NCBI RefSeq assembly: GCF_019913785.1
Contig: NZ_JAIOHK010000055.1
Location: 124,001 to 188,000 of the forward strand
Direction: 5' to 3'
Length of the DNA: 64,000 bases
Source of the DNA: Altibacter sp.
Lineage (GTDB): Bacteria > Bacteroidota > Bacteroidia > Flavobacteriales > Flavobacteriaceae
Within the stretch, counting starts at the first letter, position 1, and each line of letters begins with the position of its first letter. Positions 55,070 to 63,547 of the stretch are shown here, one piece after another. Made by a program: the position numbers and the translations under genes. The notes beneath the pieces are model-generated. The model did not search any database. It was not told where the DNA came from and was given only the letters and a program-made list of their open reading frames with translations.

Positions 55070-56550
55070 TGGAAACAACACTACCTAAGGGAGCTAACAA
55101 AACATTATTCCTCAACACACTTGCATTTACCATATGCTTCGCGGCATGGATGCTTAATGGTGTATTAGTTACTTTTTTAATTTCCAATCAAGTGTTTGAT
55201 TGGAAACTTTCAGAAGTCGGATTTCTTATAGGCATCCCTGTACTCACAGGTGCCCTTTTTAGATTGCCAGCAGGGATTCTTACTGATAAATATGGCGGGA
55301 AACCGGTCATGACAATTTTAATTATTTTATGTGCCATTCCTATGTTTTTACTTGGCTTTGTAAATAGCTATACTGGATTTGCTTTGTGTAGTTTTGGGTT
55401 TGGTCTTGCAGGAGCGAGTTTTTCAGTAGGAATTGCCTATACGTCTGTTTGGTTTCCTATGAAAAGACAGGGGATTGCTTTGGGAATATTTGGGGCAGGA
55501 AATGCGGGTGCTGCAATTACAACCTTACTTGCGCCAACTTTGCTAATGTACTTTACGAATAATCTGCAAGATTTAGAGGGATGGCGAAAATTACCTTTGT
55601 TGTACGGTGGTGTACTGGTAGGGATGGCTATACTTTTTTACTTGTTTAGCACTAATAAAAAACCCACCTCAAGCACCAAAACTCTATTAAAGCAATTGGC
55701 CCCACTAAAAAGCATTCGAGTTTGGCGATTTGGGCTCTATTATTTTGTCGTGTTTGGATGCTTTGTTGCCTTCTCCCAATGGTTGGTTCCCTATTTCGTA
55801 AATGTTTATTTTTTATCACTTGTTACAGCGGGTATTTTGGCCTCCTTATTTAGTTTTCCATCAGGAATTATACGAATCCTAGGGGGATGGTTAAGCGATA
55901 AGCTTGGAGGAAGAACCGTTATGTATTGGGTACTGGGATCGTCTTGTTTGATTTCTTTTTTCCTCATCATTCCTAAAATGGAAATAACCTCTCCTGGAAA
56001 AGGAATATTGGCAAAGCAAGATGGCGTGATAACAGCAGTAACTTCTGATGAAATTGTTGTTGATGAGCATCGCTACGGCTTAACAAAGGCAACCAACGTA
56101 AAAGCTAACATAGAAGAAGGCACCTTTATCTTTCCCACAAAGGATGTCTGGCATGAAACAATCGTTAAAGTGGGCGATAAGGTCACTAGAAAGCAATTGC
56201 TGGCAAAAGGAATTACCAAAATCTACTTTCAGGCCAACGTATGGGTATTTGCTGTCTTGGTAATATTAATAGGAAGTATTTGGGGTATAGGTAAGGCAGC
56301 AGTATATAAACATATTCCGGAATACTATCCCGAAGAAGTAGGTGTAGTTGGAGGAATTGTGGGTGTTATTGGTGGGCTTGGAGGCTTTGTTTGCCCCATA
56401 ATTTTTGGGTACCTGCTCGATCGAACCGGATTATGGACAAGTTGCTGGATCTTCATGTTTTTTCTGTCGCTCATCTGTTTGATCTGGATGCATCAGGTCA
56501 TTCAAAGGAAGCTTCGTAAAGGGCATCCCGAAATAATGAAAAACATCTAA
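55069..56550 (+). CDS. narK: NarK-type nitrate/nitrite MFS transporter with extracytoplasmic insertion
   Basis: 493 residues from the ATG at 55069. Twelve transmembrane helices carry both nitrate signatures (GIFGAGNAGAAIT; GGIVGVIGGLGGFV) and the substrate Arg residues in FRLPAGILTDKYGG and IRILGGWLSDKLGG. Between helices 9 and 10 (~303-389) is an ~85-residue polar insertion with a barrel-sandwich-like pattern (GKGILAKQDGVITAV, EIVVDEHRYGL, IVKVGDKVTRKQLLAKG). It should lie outside the cytoplasmic face. It brings nitrate in or exchanges nitrite out for the nitrate reductase. A second narK follows 28 bases later. Confidence 0.92.
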   Translation: METTLPKGANKTLFLNTLAFTICFAAWMLNGVLVTFLISNQVFDWKLSEVGFLIGIPVLTGALFRLPAGILTDKYGGKPVMTILIILCAIPMFLLGFVNSYTGFALCSFGFGLAGASFSVGIAYTSVWFPMKRQGIALGIFGAGNAGAAITTLLAPTLLMYFTNNLQDLEGWRKLPLLYGGVLVGMAILFYLFSTNKKPTSSTKTLLKQLAPLKSIRVWRFGLYYFVVFGCFVAFSQWLVPYFVNVYFLSLVTAGILASLFSFPSGIIRILGGWLSDKLGGRTVMYWVLGSSCLISFFLIIPKMEITSPGKGILAKQDGVITAVTSDEIVVDEHRYGLTKATNVKANIEEGTFIFPTKDVWHETIVKVGDKVTRKQLLAKGITKIYFQANVWVFAVLVILIGSIWGIGKAAVYKHIPEYYPEEVGVVGGIVGVIGGLGGFVCPIIFGYLLDRTGLWTSCWIFMFFLSLICLIWMHQVIQRKLRKGHPEIMKNI

Positions 56551-56578
56551 TTTTTTTAAGGCTACTAAAACTTAGATT

Positions 56579-58186
56579 ATGTCAAAAACTAACATTACAA
56601 AGTGGAATATTGAAGATTTGGATTTTTGGAATTCCAAAGGAAAAAGAATAGCAACAAGAAACCTCTGGATATCTATTCCGGCGTTATTGTTATCATTTGC
56701 GGTGTGGATTATGTGGGGTGTGATTATAAATTATATGAAGGACTTTGGTTATAATTTTGGAATGACCGAAGGCCTTGTAAAAGATAGCGATGAGTATATG
56801 GCAGCTCTAAAAGAAGTCAATAATTTATACTATACGCTTCCCGCTATTGCAGGTTTGGCGGGTGCGACGTTGCGACTGCCAAATTCATTTTTGATTTCAC
56901 TAGGCGGAGGCAGAAATGTAATATTTACCACCACACTATTATTAGTTATCCCGGCCTTCGGAACAGGAATGGCTCTTAGCGATCTGAATTCATCATATAT
57001 GCTGTTTGCTGTAATGGCATTGTTGTCTGGTTTTGGAGGAGGAAACTTTGCTTCTTCAATGAGTAATATCAGTTTCTTTTTCCCAAAGAAAAATCAAGGA
57101 TATGCTTTAGGAATGAATGCCGGTATCGGCAATCTTGGAGTTGCGGTTATGCAGAAACTCATTCCTTTTGTTGTTGGGTTTGCACTTTTTGATTCAGTAG
57201 GAACTGTTGTCAATTCTGATGGGAGCGGATTGTTATCGGGTGTACAAAATGCGGGATGGGTGTGGGTTCCATTAATTATAATTTCCGCATTTGCGGCCTG
57301 GTTTGGAATGAATAATGTTATTACAGGAACTCCCAAAATTCCTTCAACTATTGCGGGAATAGGCAAAACGTTGTTTATGATTCTGCTAGGGTTAATAGCA
57401 GCAGGTGTTGGTGGATATTTACTTGTCGGGCTTCAAATTAATATGTGGATTGTATTGCCTATCGTGATTATTCTAACGGTATTGCTCATGAAGTTCGCAA
57501 CTCCGGGAGAAATACGATCAAACCTAAACCGGCAATTTGCCATTTTAAAAAGCAAACACAATTGGATTATGACTGTCATTTATACAATGACTTTTGGATC
57601 TTTTATCGGGTTTTCTGCTGCTTTTCCGAAGTTATGTCAGGACATATTTGTGTATAGCGATATTCATGATCCTACTTTCATCAATCCGAATGCCCCTAAC
57701 TTTATTCTGTGGGTCTTCATCGGTCCCGCTTTAGGCGCTTTGGTGCGTCCGCTCGGTGGCATTATTTCCGATAAAATTAATAGTGGTGCAAAAGTTACTG
57801 CTATAAGCACTATTGTTCAAATACTGGCGGCTTTAGCAGTAGCATATTTTATTATTCAGGCGAGGGAAGCAAGTTCACCTGAACAATATTGGTGGCCATT
57901 TTTTGCCTGTTTTATGGTACTTTTTATTGCTACAGGAATCGGCAATGGTTCTACTTTCAGAAGTATTCCTTATATATTCAGCAAGGAGCAGGCCGGACCT
58001 GTGTTAGGTTGGACATCGGCCATCGCTGCATATGGAGCGTTTATTATTCCCAAAGTATTTGGACAACAAATACAAAACGGAACTGCAGAATACGCGTTGT
58101 ACGGATTTGCCGTGTATTACGTTTTATGCTTATTCCTAAACTGGTGGTATTATCAGGGTCCTAAAAGAGAGTTTGACAACCCGTAA
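56579..58186 (+). CDS. narK: NarK-type nitrate/nitrite MFS transporter (second copy)
   Basis: 535 residues, with twelve transmembrane helices after a ~30-residue polar N-terminus. Signatures are GMNAGIGNLGVAV, the Arg in LRLPNSFLISLGGGRN, and GALVRPLGGIISDKI with the second Arg. It lacks the insertion of the first copy, has a longer helix 1-2 loop (~55-80), and is clearly a different subtype. In paired NarK systems one member is often a nitrate/proton symporter and the other a nitrate/nitrite exchanger; which is which cannot be told here. It is 28 bases from the first narK, so likely one transcript. Confidence 0.92.
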   Translation: MSKTNITKWNIEDLDFWNSKGKRIATRNLWISIPALLLSFAVWIMWGVIINYMKDFGYNFGMTEGLVKDSDEYMAALKEVNNLYYTLPAIAGLAGATLRLPNSFLISLGGGRNVIFTTTLLLVIPAFGTGMALSDLNSSYMLFAVMALLSGFGGGNFASSMSNISFFFPKKNQGYALGMNAGIGNLGVAVMQKLIPFVVGFALFDSVGTVVNSDGSGLLSGVQNAGWVWVPLIIISAFAAWFGMNNVITGTPKIPSTIAGIGKTLFMILLGLIAAGVGGYLLVGLQINMWIVLPIVIILTVLLMKFATPGEIRSNLNRQFAILKSKHNWIMTVIYTMTFGSFIGFSAAFPKLCQDIFVYSDIHDPTFINPNAPNFILWVFIGPALGALVRPLGGIISDKINSGAKVTAISTIVQILAALAVAYFIIQAREASSPEQYWWPFFACFMVLFIATGIGNGSTFRSIPYIFSKEQAGPVLGWTSAIAAYGAFIIPKVFGQQIQNGTAEYALYGFAVYYVLCLFLNWWYYQGPKREFDNP

Positions 58187-58268
58187 TTTTTAAAGAATAC
58201 CCCTTTGATAAATTAAACGGTTTAAAGTAAATTCTATATCTTTAACATATACACATATACCCAATGTA

Positions 58269-58991
58269 ATGAGTTATCATAAACGAATAATTGACCCAAA
58301 GACGGGGAAAAGAGTAGACAATGAAAAAAGGGCGGTAAATAAGGCACTTAAAAAAAGTGATCCTATAAAACGCAATATTGAAAAAGATTTGGAGGTCGAT
58401 GAAAACTCGCCTATGGATCCGCCCGATGCGTATGATGCGACAAAAAGTATAGAGGTGAGCTACGAACAAATGCCGGCTATTATCCAAAAGTTTATGGACG
58501 AACACAAGGTTGGTATTGAGAAACTTGATAGCTTTGAGAAGGGATTAATTCAGTTCAAAGAAAATGGTTATGGCTTAAATGATGAGATAAACAATGCTTT
58601 TGGTGAATTCTTCAAATTCTTTGAAAACAACATCATGGATCATAATCAAAGAGAAGAAAAAATCCTTTTCCCCTTACTTCATAAACGCCTTATAGAATCA
58701 GGAGAACACGGAGAAGGCGATGATCCTCAAACTGCTATTGATATGATGGAAGATGATCATATCAAATTCATTCAGTTAGGCGCATTGACCTTCAATCTAC
58801 TCGGGCTGGCTGCCAGACTTCCCGATAAAGGCTCGAAAATGTTTGTTTACGATGTCGCATTCAGCAATGGCCAGGAGTTGATAGAACTGCTTCGCCTGCA
58901 TATTTACAGGGAAGATCATATAATTTTCCCGCTAGCGTTTAAACTGATAAGTACCGAAGAATTTTCGAATTTAGCCCTTTTATCAAATTAG
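58269..58991 (+). CDS. Hemerythrin-domain protein
   Basis: 240 residues. A charged, lysine-rich N-terminus (~1-65) is followed by a four-helix hemerythrin-like domain (~70-230) with the iron-binding pattern: His in DEHKVGIEKL, FFENNIMDHNQREEKILFP, MMEDDHIKFI and HIYREDHIIFP. Such proteins bind oxygen or nitric oxide, or repair iron-sulfur clusters damaged by NO. Position beside the nitrate genes favours a role in nitrosative stress (inference). Confidence 0.88.
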   Translation: MSYHKRIIDPKTGKRVDNEKRAVNKALKKSDPIKRNIEKDLEVDENSPMDPPDAYDATKSIEVSYEQMPAIIQKFMDEHKVGIEKLDSFEKGLIQFKENGYGLNDEINNAFGEFFKFFENNIMDHNQREEKILFPLLHKRLIESGEHGEGDDPQTAIDMMEDDHIKFIQLGALTFNLLGLAARLPDKGSKMFVYDVAFSNGQELIELLRLHIYREDHIIFPLAFKLISTEEFSNLALLSN

Positions 58992-59211
58992 AGTATCAAA
59001 GCAATTTGAAAATCTTGAGACCTTAAAAAAACAAGAAATATAAAGGAGGACATTGAGCAAAATAAGATTAGTCAGTTTATTATGGTATACCGTTCCGAAG
59101 GATGGAAGTGTTCATTAAATAAACTAGCAACCTCTATTTATTGTTCAATAGCTTGCTGAAAACTTATCCCTTATTCTGGTATCATTTTGTAAACTTTTAA
59201 CCGATACTGAA

Positions 59212-59413
59212 ATTTTTGGAATTGATACCAAGGATAATGAAAGGCTTGCTTAAAGGATCTCCCAAAAAGATATATCCTCTCTGTCTTCCTACCACTACCA
59301 ATGAATAGGTTATTAGGCCACTGGCCGAATTTCAAAACAAAGGTGTCATAAAATTAATCGAGAACGACTTTAAAATAATGGGTTTTGGTAAGCATATTTC
59401 TACTGCCGTATAA
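59212..59413 (+). pseudogene. Remnant of a Crp/Fnr regulator (C-terminal helix-turn-helix)
   Basis: Translating 59212-59283 gives IFGIDTKDNERLA, a stop at 59251-59253, then RISQKDISSL. After a frameshift near 59284 the next frame gives LPTTTNE, a stop at 59306-59308, then VIRPLAEFQNKGVIKL and a TAA at 59411-59413. This lines up in order with the intact neighbour (FGLDQDGKTLNATLSRREIGNL, then STET-TIRTLSEL). It is a second Crp/Fnr gene worn down by two stops and one frameshift. Upstream sequence to ~59160 may continue it, but too weakly to place. Confidence 0.6.
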
Positions 59414-59494
59414 ACGACGAACTTCATCTACGCATTGCTCAACTTCGCACTGAGCTTTACTTCAATTTTCATTTCTAAGATTCTGCATCAGATT

Positions 59495-59510
59495 TATGAT
59501 ATATATCATA
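59495..59510. promoter_or_regulatory. Perfect 16-base palindrome, candidate Crp/Fnr operator
   Basis: TATGATATATATCATA is identical to its reverse complement and has the TGAT-N4-ATCA layout of Crp/Fnr-type sites. It lies about 100 bases before the regulator's ATG, so autoregulation is possible. Confidence 0.5.
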
Positions 59511-59601
59511 TTTTAACTTATTTTTGATCAAATATATATTTCGGTCTCTACTGAAATGTTATGGTAGATTTAGTATTTCTATCATCTTTAACTTGGGAGA
59601 T

Positions 59602-60321
59602 ATGGGTGTTAAAATGAAACTAGAATTATTTGGTTGTTCCGAATGCAAAAACCGTACTCAAAATCAAATATTCTGTAATCTTTCCCAAGGTGAAATCGAA
59701 ACTATTTCCAAAGGCAAATCGGAAAACTTTTACCCTAAAGGACAGGTTATATTTCATGAGGGGTCAAGAGGAAATGGTTTGTATTGCGTTTATAAAGGAA
59801 AAGTAAAGGTGTATAAATCGGGGGAAAAAGGTAAAGAACAAATTATTCGTTTGGCCAAAGAAGGAGAAGTATTGGGGTATCGTTCCCTATTGAGCAATGA
59901 GCTTTACAGCGCTTCTGCGGCGGTCATTGAAGACAGCGTTGTTTGTTTTATTAGTAAGGGCCAGTTCTTAGAAGTGCTAAAGCAAAACAGTGAATTATCT
60001 TTGGAAACCCTTCAATTACTAAGTAGAGATCTCAGAGAATCTGAAAAGAAAATAGTCAATATCACTCAGAAAACGGTAGTTGAAAGAATAGCCGAATCGT
60101 TATTGGTCCTGAAAGAAAAATTTGGACTTGATCAAGACGGAAAAACACTTAATGCTACCTTATCGAGAAGAGAAATTGGTAATCTTGCCGGGGTATCAAC
60201 AGAAACCACCATAAGAACCCTCTCTGAATTAAATAAAACTGATATTCTAAACCTTAACGGTAAGCAGATTGAGTTTTTAAATGTCAATAAGTTATTGAGT
60301 CTGGCCAATATTCGGGATTAA
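59602..60321 (+). CDS. FNR-type oxygen-responsive regulator (Crp/Fnr family)
   Basis: 239 residues from the ATG at 59602 (the ATG at 59614 is also possible; in-frame codons back to 59524 are AT-rich and unlikely). Three N-terminal cysteines (Cys12, Cys15, Cys25) and a fourth at Cys115 in DSVVCFISKG, the same place as E. coli FNR Cys122, fit a [4Fe-4S] oxygen sensor; the spacing of the first three (C-x2-C-x9-C) differs from FNR. A cyclic-nucleotide-like barrel (~35-130), a dimer helix and a helix-turn-helix (TLSRREIGNLAGVSTETTIRTL) follow. Located between the narK genes and narGHJI, it is the likely anaerobic activator of both. Confidence 0.9.
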   Translation: MGVKMKLELFGCSECKNRTQNQIFCNLSQGEIETISKGKSENFYPKGQVIFHEGSRGNGLYCVYKGKVKVYKSGEKGKEQIIRLAKEGEVLGYRSLLSNELYSASAAVIEDSVVCFISKGQFLEVLKQNSELSLETLQLLSRDLRESEKKIVNITQKTVVERIAESLLVLKEKFGLDQDGKTLNATLSRREIGNLAGVSTETTIRTLSELNKTDILNLNGKQIEFLNVNKLLSLANIRD

Positions 60322-60380
60322 TAATCTCCTAAAGGGCTTTTTGACTAGATACAGAAGTAATAAAAACGTACTTTCAACGC

Positions 60381-61343
60381 TTATTGACCTCTCGGTTTTC
60401 GGCCAAAAAAATGAGATTTCGAATTTCTTATAGCCGTTCTACTCCAATTCCAAACAACAAGTTGATATCGTCTCCATAAATAGTCTATTGGAGCAACCAA
60501 AAAGTGCATAAACCGAGTGAAGGGAATAATAGCTATAATTAAAAATGCTGAAATGATATGTATTTTTACCGCAAATGGCATTACACTTACAGCACTAATA
60601 TCTGGATTAAAGGCAAATAATGATCTCAGATATGGGGTTATTGTTCCTGCGAACCATGAGGATCCCCATCTTACAAAAAAAGCAACCCATAATCCTGAAA
60701 TTATCTGAACAAGTAAAGTGGTATATACAAGCATGTCCATTTTGTTGCTCACCAAGAGGACCAATTTACTGGACAGTCTCCGTTTAATAAGCAGAACCAG
60801 CCCTATTAAAACTGCCAGCCCGAATACAAATGATGACACTTCAAGAATAAGCAGTCGTACAGGTTCGCCGTTCCATGCCAAAACAGATTGCGGAAAGAGA
60901 AAGGCAATTAAATGTCCGAAAAATAGGAAGAGTAAGCCCCAGTGAAAAGGTTGACTCCCCCAAAACAATTTTTTGCGTTCTAAAAATTCTGAAGACAACG
61001 AAGAAACCTTAAATCCCATAAAACGGTACCTGTAAATAGTCCCAATTAGGAAAATGACAACAGCCAGATAAGGAAAAATCATGAAAAACAGATCGTTAAG
61101 CATTCCAATATTACCCTCTAACCCTAGCTTTATTAAATAGATACTTGCAGCAGCTACACCTAGCATAATCAACAAAACATAAAAATAATTCGTTCGCTTC
61201 GGAGGAAGAATAATCCCATTTAATACTGCGGCTTTTTTGATTTTCATCATGATATACACAAAGAAAAAAACAATGGCAATTCCTAAACCTATTATTGTAT
61301 ACAATAACGTTTCACTAAAATCTGATCCAATGAACAAACTCAT
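60381..61343 (-). CDS. narI: Respiratory nitrate reductase gamma subunit (cytochrome b), N-terminally extended
   Basis: 320 residues against ~225 in E. coli. Residues from ~85 match NarI: FPYLAVVIFLIGTIYRYRF, heme-b histidines in FHWGLLFLFFGHLIAF and in KIHIISAFLI with FTRFMHFLVAP, and the ending WRRYQLV. The first ~85 residues add two more transmembrane helices not found in E. coli NarI. It takes electrons from quinol and passes them to NarH. It overlaps narJ by 4 bases. Confidence 0.93.
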   Translation of the reverse strand: MSLFIGSDFSETLLYTIIGLGIAIVFFFVYIMMKIKKAAVLNGIILPPKRTNYFYVLLIMLGVAAASIYLIKLGLEGNIGMLNDLFFMIFPYLAVVIFLIGTIYRYRFMGFKVSSLSSEFLERKKLFWGSQPFHWGLLFLFFGHLIAFLFPQSVLAWNGEPVRLLILEVSSFVFGLAVLIGLVLLIKRRLSSKLVLLVSNKMDMLVYTTLLVQIISGLWVAFFVRWGSSWFAGTITPYLRSLFAFNPDISAVSVMPFAVKIHIISAFLIIAIIPFTRFMHFLVAPIDYLWRRYQLVVWNWSRTAIRNSKSHFFGRKPRGQ

Positions 61344-62029
61344 TTCTTAACTGTTTTTTGTTGAACAAATGAACAACCTCCTCCACAGGCATTGGCTAGG
61401 CCAACAAGTGTTGGGTTATACTTGTGGATTTGATGTTCTTGGGAATCAACATCATCAAAATCCATTTTGAAAACTTTCAGTAAGGTTTGAAGCGCATTTT
61501 GATATATATTACCATTAGTAATGTCTTCCATAATGATAGCTTTCTGTTTCTTTTTTGTCACCTTACGCTTTAATGCCATTCTACCCTCCTCGAACTCTTC
61601 AAGCATTTTCTCGACGGCTGGAATTGCAGCTTTTAATACAAGTTCCTGAATAAACTCCTCATCTTCCGAAATGGCAATAAGCTGCAGTACATGTGGAAGA
61701 TTGTCGGCAAGTTCTTCTCCGCAATCATGATTAATTTTAGCCTGTTCTTGTTTCATATTGACCAAAAATTCTCCTCGCGAATAGTCTTCTCCAAAAAGGA
61801 CATAACCAATATCCAAATAGCAGATGGCCTGAATGTGGAATGTAAATCCGAAGACTTCTTCAATTTCACAAACCGATTTGTCATCAATATAATCAGCAAA
61901 ACGCTGAAAAGTAACAGCCGCTTCGGGGTAGAACTCCTCAAGATATTGTTGGCAATATTTCACCTTGTCCTGATACCCGTCTTTCGGGTAGAAAAATATT
62001 TCAGAAAGTGCTATATATTGATCTTTCAT
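61340..62029 (-). CDS. narJ: Nitrate reductase assembly chaperone NarJ
   Basis: 229 residues from the ATG at 62029, which leaves a 4-base gap after narH; the ATG at 62068 would overlap narH by 35 bases and is less likely. The family is an all-helix TorD/DmsD-like fold; here ALSEIFFYPKDGY, the FADYID helix and LPHVLQLIA are the matching stretches. The C-terminus ends in CGGGCSFVQQ, a cysteine pattern seen in some NarJ proteins. It helps insert the molybdenum cofactor into NarG. Confidence 0.9.
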   Translation of the reverse strand: MKDQYIALSEIFFYPKDGYQDKVKYCQQYLEEFYPEAAVTFQRFADYIDDKSVCEIEEVFGFTFHIQAICYLDIGYVLFGEDYSRGEFLVNMKQEQAKINHDCGEELADNLPHVLQLIAISEDEEFIQELVLKAAIPAVEKMLEEFEEGRMALKRKVTKKKQKAIIMEDITNGNIYQNALQTLLKVFKMDFDDVDSQEHQIHKYNPTLVGLANACGGGCSFVQQKTVKK

Positions 62030-62033
62030 TTTA

Positions 62034-63527
62034 TTATAAACCCCTTGCAGGTCTTTCTTTAAATCCAAATCCCGTTTCGCCTTTAAAATCGGCAGTTGCT
62101 TCTAACATTTCTATAGATTCTTCCCTGTGAGCAGGAGGAATTACAAATCGTTCTTCAAATGTCGCCAAAGACGTTAACCTGTAGATTGCATTGGCAGTAT
62201 CTTTATCTATTTGGGCAACAGTCATTAAATCCTTAACCTCGTCCTTGGGTAAATCCCCAACTGTACAGTCGCGTCGGTGAACTTTAACAGCCATAAGCTT
62301 ATCGTAAACGGTTCTTACAATATCTGTATCGCCGGCCGAAAATAGGGAAGCTAGGTATTTCATCGGCAGCCTGTTCTGATCTATACTCGGAAACAAAGAT
62401 TTCGCGCTTGATTCATAAACACCACTGCTATCAACCTGTGCCATACCGGGCAACATTGGCGGTACGTAAAACAGATTAGGTATCGTTCTATATTCTGGGT
62501 GAAGCGGCAAAGCAATTCCCCACTCTTTTACAAACTTATACACTGGTGAGTTTTGCGCAGCAGTTATTGTGGAATCGGCGATACCGTTTCTTTGTGCTTC
62601 CGCAATTACCTTGGGGTCATTGGGATCGAGATAAATATCAAGATGCGTTTCCACTAAAACATCTTCATTACAGGAGGCAACAGCCTCTATTCTATCGGCA
62701 TCATAGAGCATAACACCCAAATAACGGATTCTACCAACACATGAATGCATACAAGCAGGCGCCTGTCCCGATTCCAATCTTGGATAGCATAAAATACACT
62801 TTTCAGATTTCCCGTTATTCCAATTGTAATATGTTTTTTTGTAAGGACAAGCTGTCACACACATTCGCCATGCTCTACATCTTTCTTGATTGATTAGAAC
62901 AATGCCATCTTCTCCTCTTTTATAAAGTGCCCCTGAAGGGCAGGAAGCAACGCAAGCCGGGTTAAGACAATGATTACAAATACGAGGTAAATACATCATG
63001 GTCATTTTTTCCAATTGGAACATGGCCTCCTGTTCTGCCGGTGATAAACTTTTAAAATTGGTATCCTTTCTGGCATATTCCGGTGAGCCACCTAGGTCGT
63101 CATCCCAATTGGGGCCGGCCTTTATTTCCATGGGTTCACCTGTTATCATAGAAACAGCACGACCAATAGGCTGATCGTCTCCTTCAGGAGCTGTAAACAA
63201 GTCTTCGTATTTATATCTCCATGGATGATAATAGTCATCAAGCACAGGCATATTGGGGTTATGAAATATATTCTTTAACCCTTTTAATTTTCCTGCACCT
63301 TTCAGAGATACCGTATTTCCATTCTTCTCCCATCCACCTTTATATATGTCCTGATCTTCCCATTTAGTAGGGTATCCAGTTCCTGGTTTTGTTTCCACAT
63401 TATTCCACCACATATATTCTGCACCTTTTCTATCGGTCCAAATGTTTTTACAGGCTACCGAACAAGTGTGACAACCTATACATTTGTCAAGATGAAAAAC
63501 CATTGAAATTTGTGCTCTTATATCCAT
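62034..63527 (-). CDS. narH: Respiratory nitrate reductase beta subunit (iron-sulfur)
   Basis: 497 residues with four cluster motifs: CIGCHTCSVACKN, CNHCLNPACVASCPSG, CRAWRMCVTACPYKK (Trp in the place of one Cys, the NarH [3Fe-4S] feature) and CILCYPRLESGQAPACMHSC. C-terminal residues fit the E. coli NarH length. It carries electrons from NarI heme to the NarG molybdenum site on the cytoplasmic face. narG ends 20 bases upstream. Confidence 0.97.
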   Translation of the reverse strand: MDIRAQISMVFHLDKCIGCHTCSVACKNIWTDRKGAEYMWWNNVETKPGTGYPTKWEDQDIYKGGWEKNGNTVSLKGAGKLKGLKNIFHNPNMPVLDDYYHPWRYKYEDLFTAPEGDDQPIGRAVSMITGEPMEIKAGPNWDDDLGGSPEYARKDTNFKSLSPAEQEAMFQLEKMTMMYLPRICNHCLNPACVASCPSGALYKRGEDGIVLINQERCRAWRMCVTACPYKKTYYNWNNGKSEKCILCYPRLESGQAPACMHSCVGRIRYLGVMLYDADRIEAVASCNEDVLVETHLDIYLDPNDPKVIAEAQRNGIADSTITAAQNSPVYKFVKEWGIALPLHPEYRTIPNLFYVPPMLPGMAQVDSSGVYESSAKSLFPSIDQNRLPMKYLASLFSAGDTDIVRTVYDKLMAVKVHRRDCTVGDLPKDEVKDLMTVAQIDKDTANAIYRLTSLATFEERFVIPPAHREESIEMLEATADFKGETGFGFKERPARGL

Positions 63528-63547
63528 AATGATTGTAATACGTTTTC

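Larger units (their letters stand above)
58992..59601. other. Long intergenic region holding a decayed Crp/Fnr gene and an operator-like palindrome
   Basis: 610 bases between the hemerythrin gene and the intact Crp/Fnr gene. The middle (59212-59413) is a pseudogene remnant and 59495-59510 a palindrome, both listed separately. In the first ~200 bases I see no supported gene. Confidence 0.7.

Noticed and set aside
59523-59532. TTTGATCAAA palindrome before the FNR-type gene
   Set aside because: It is a perfect palindrome but only 10 bases with no spacer between half-sites, too short for a Crp/Fnr site; expected by chance in AT-rich DNA.
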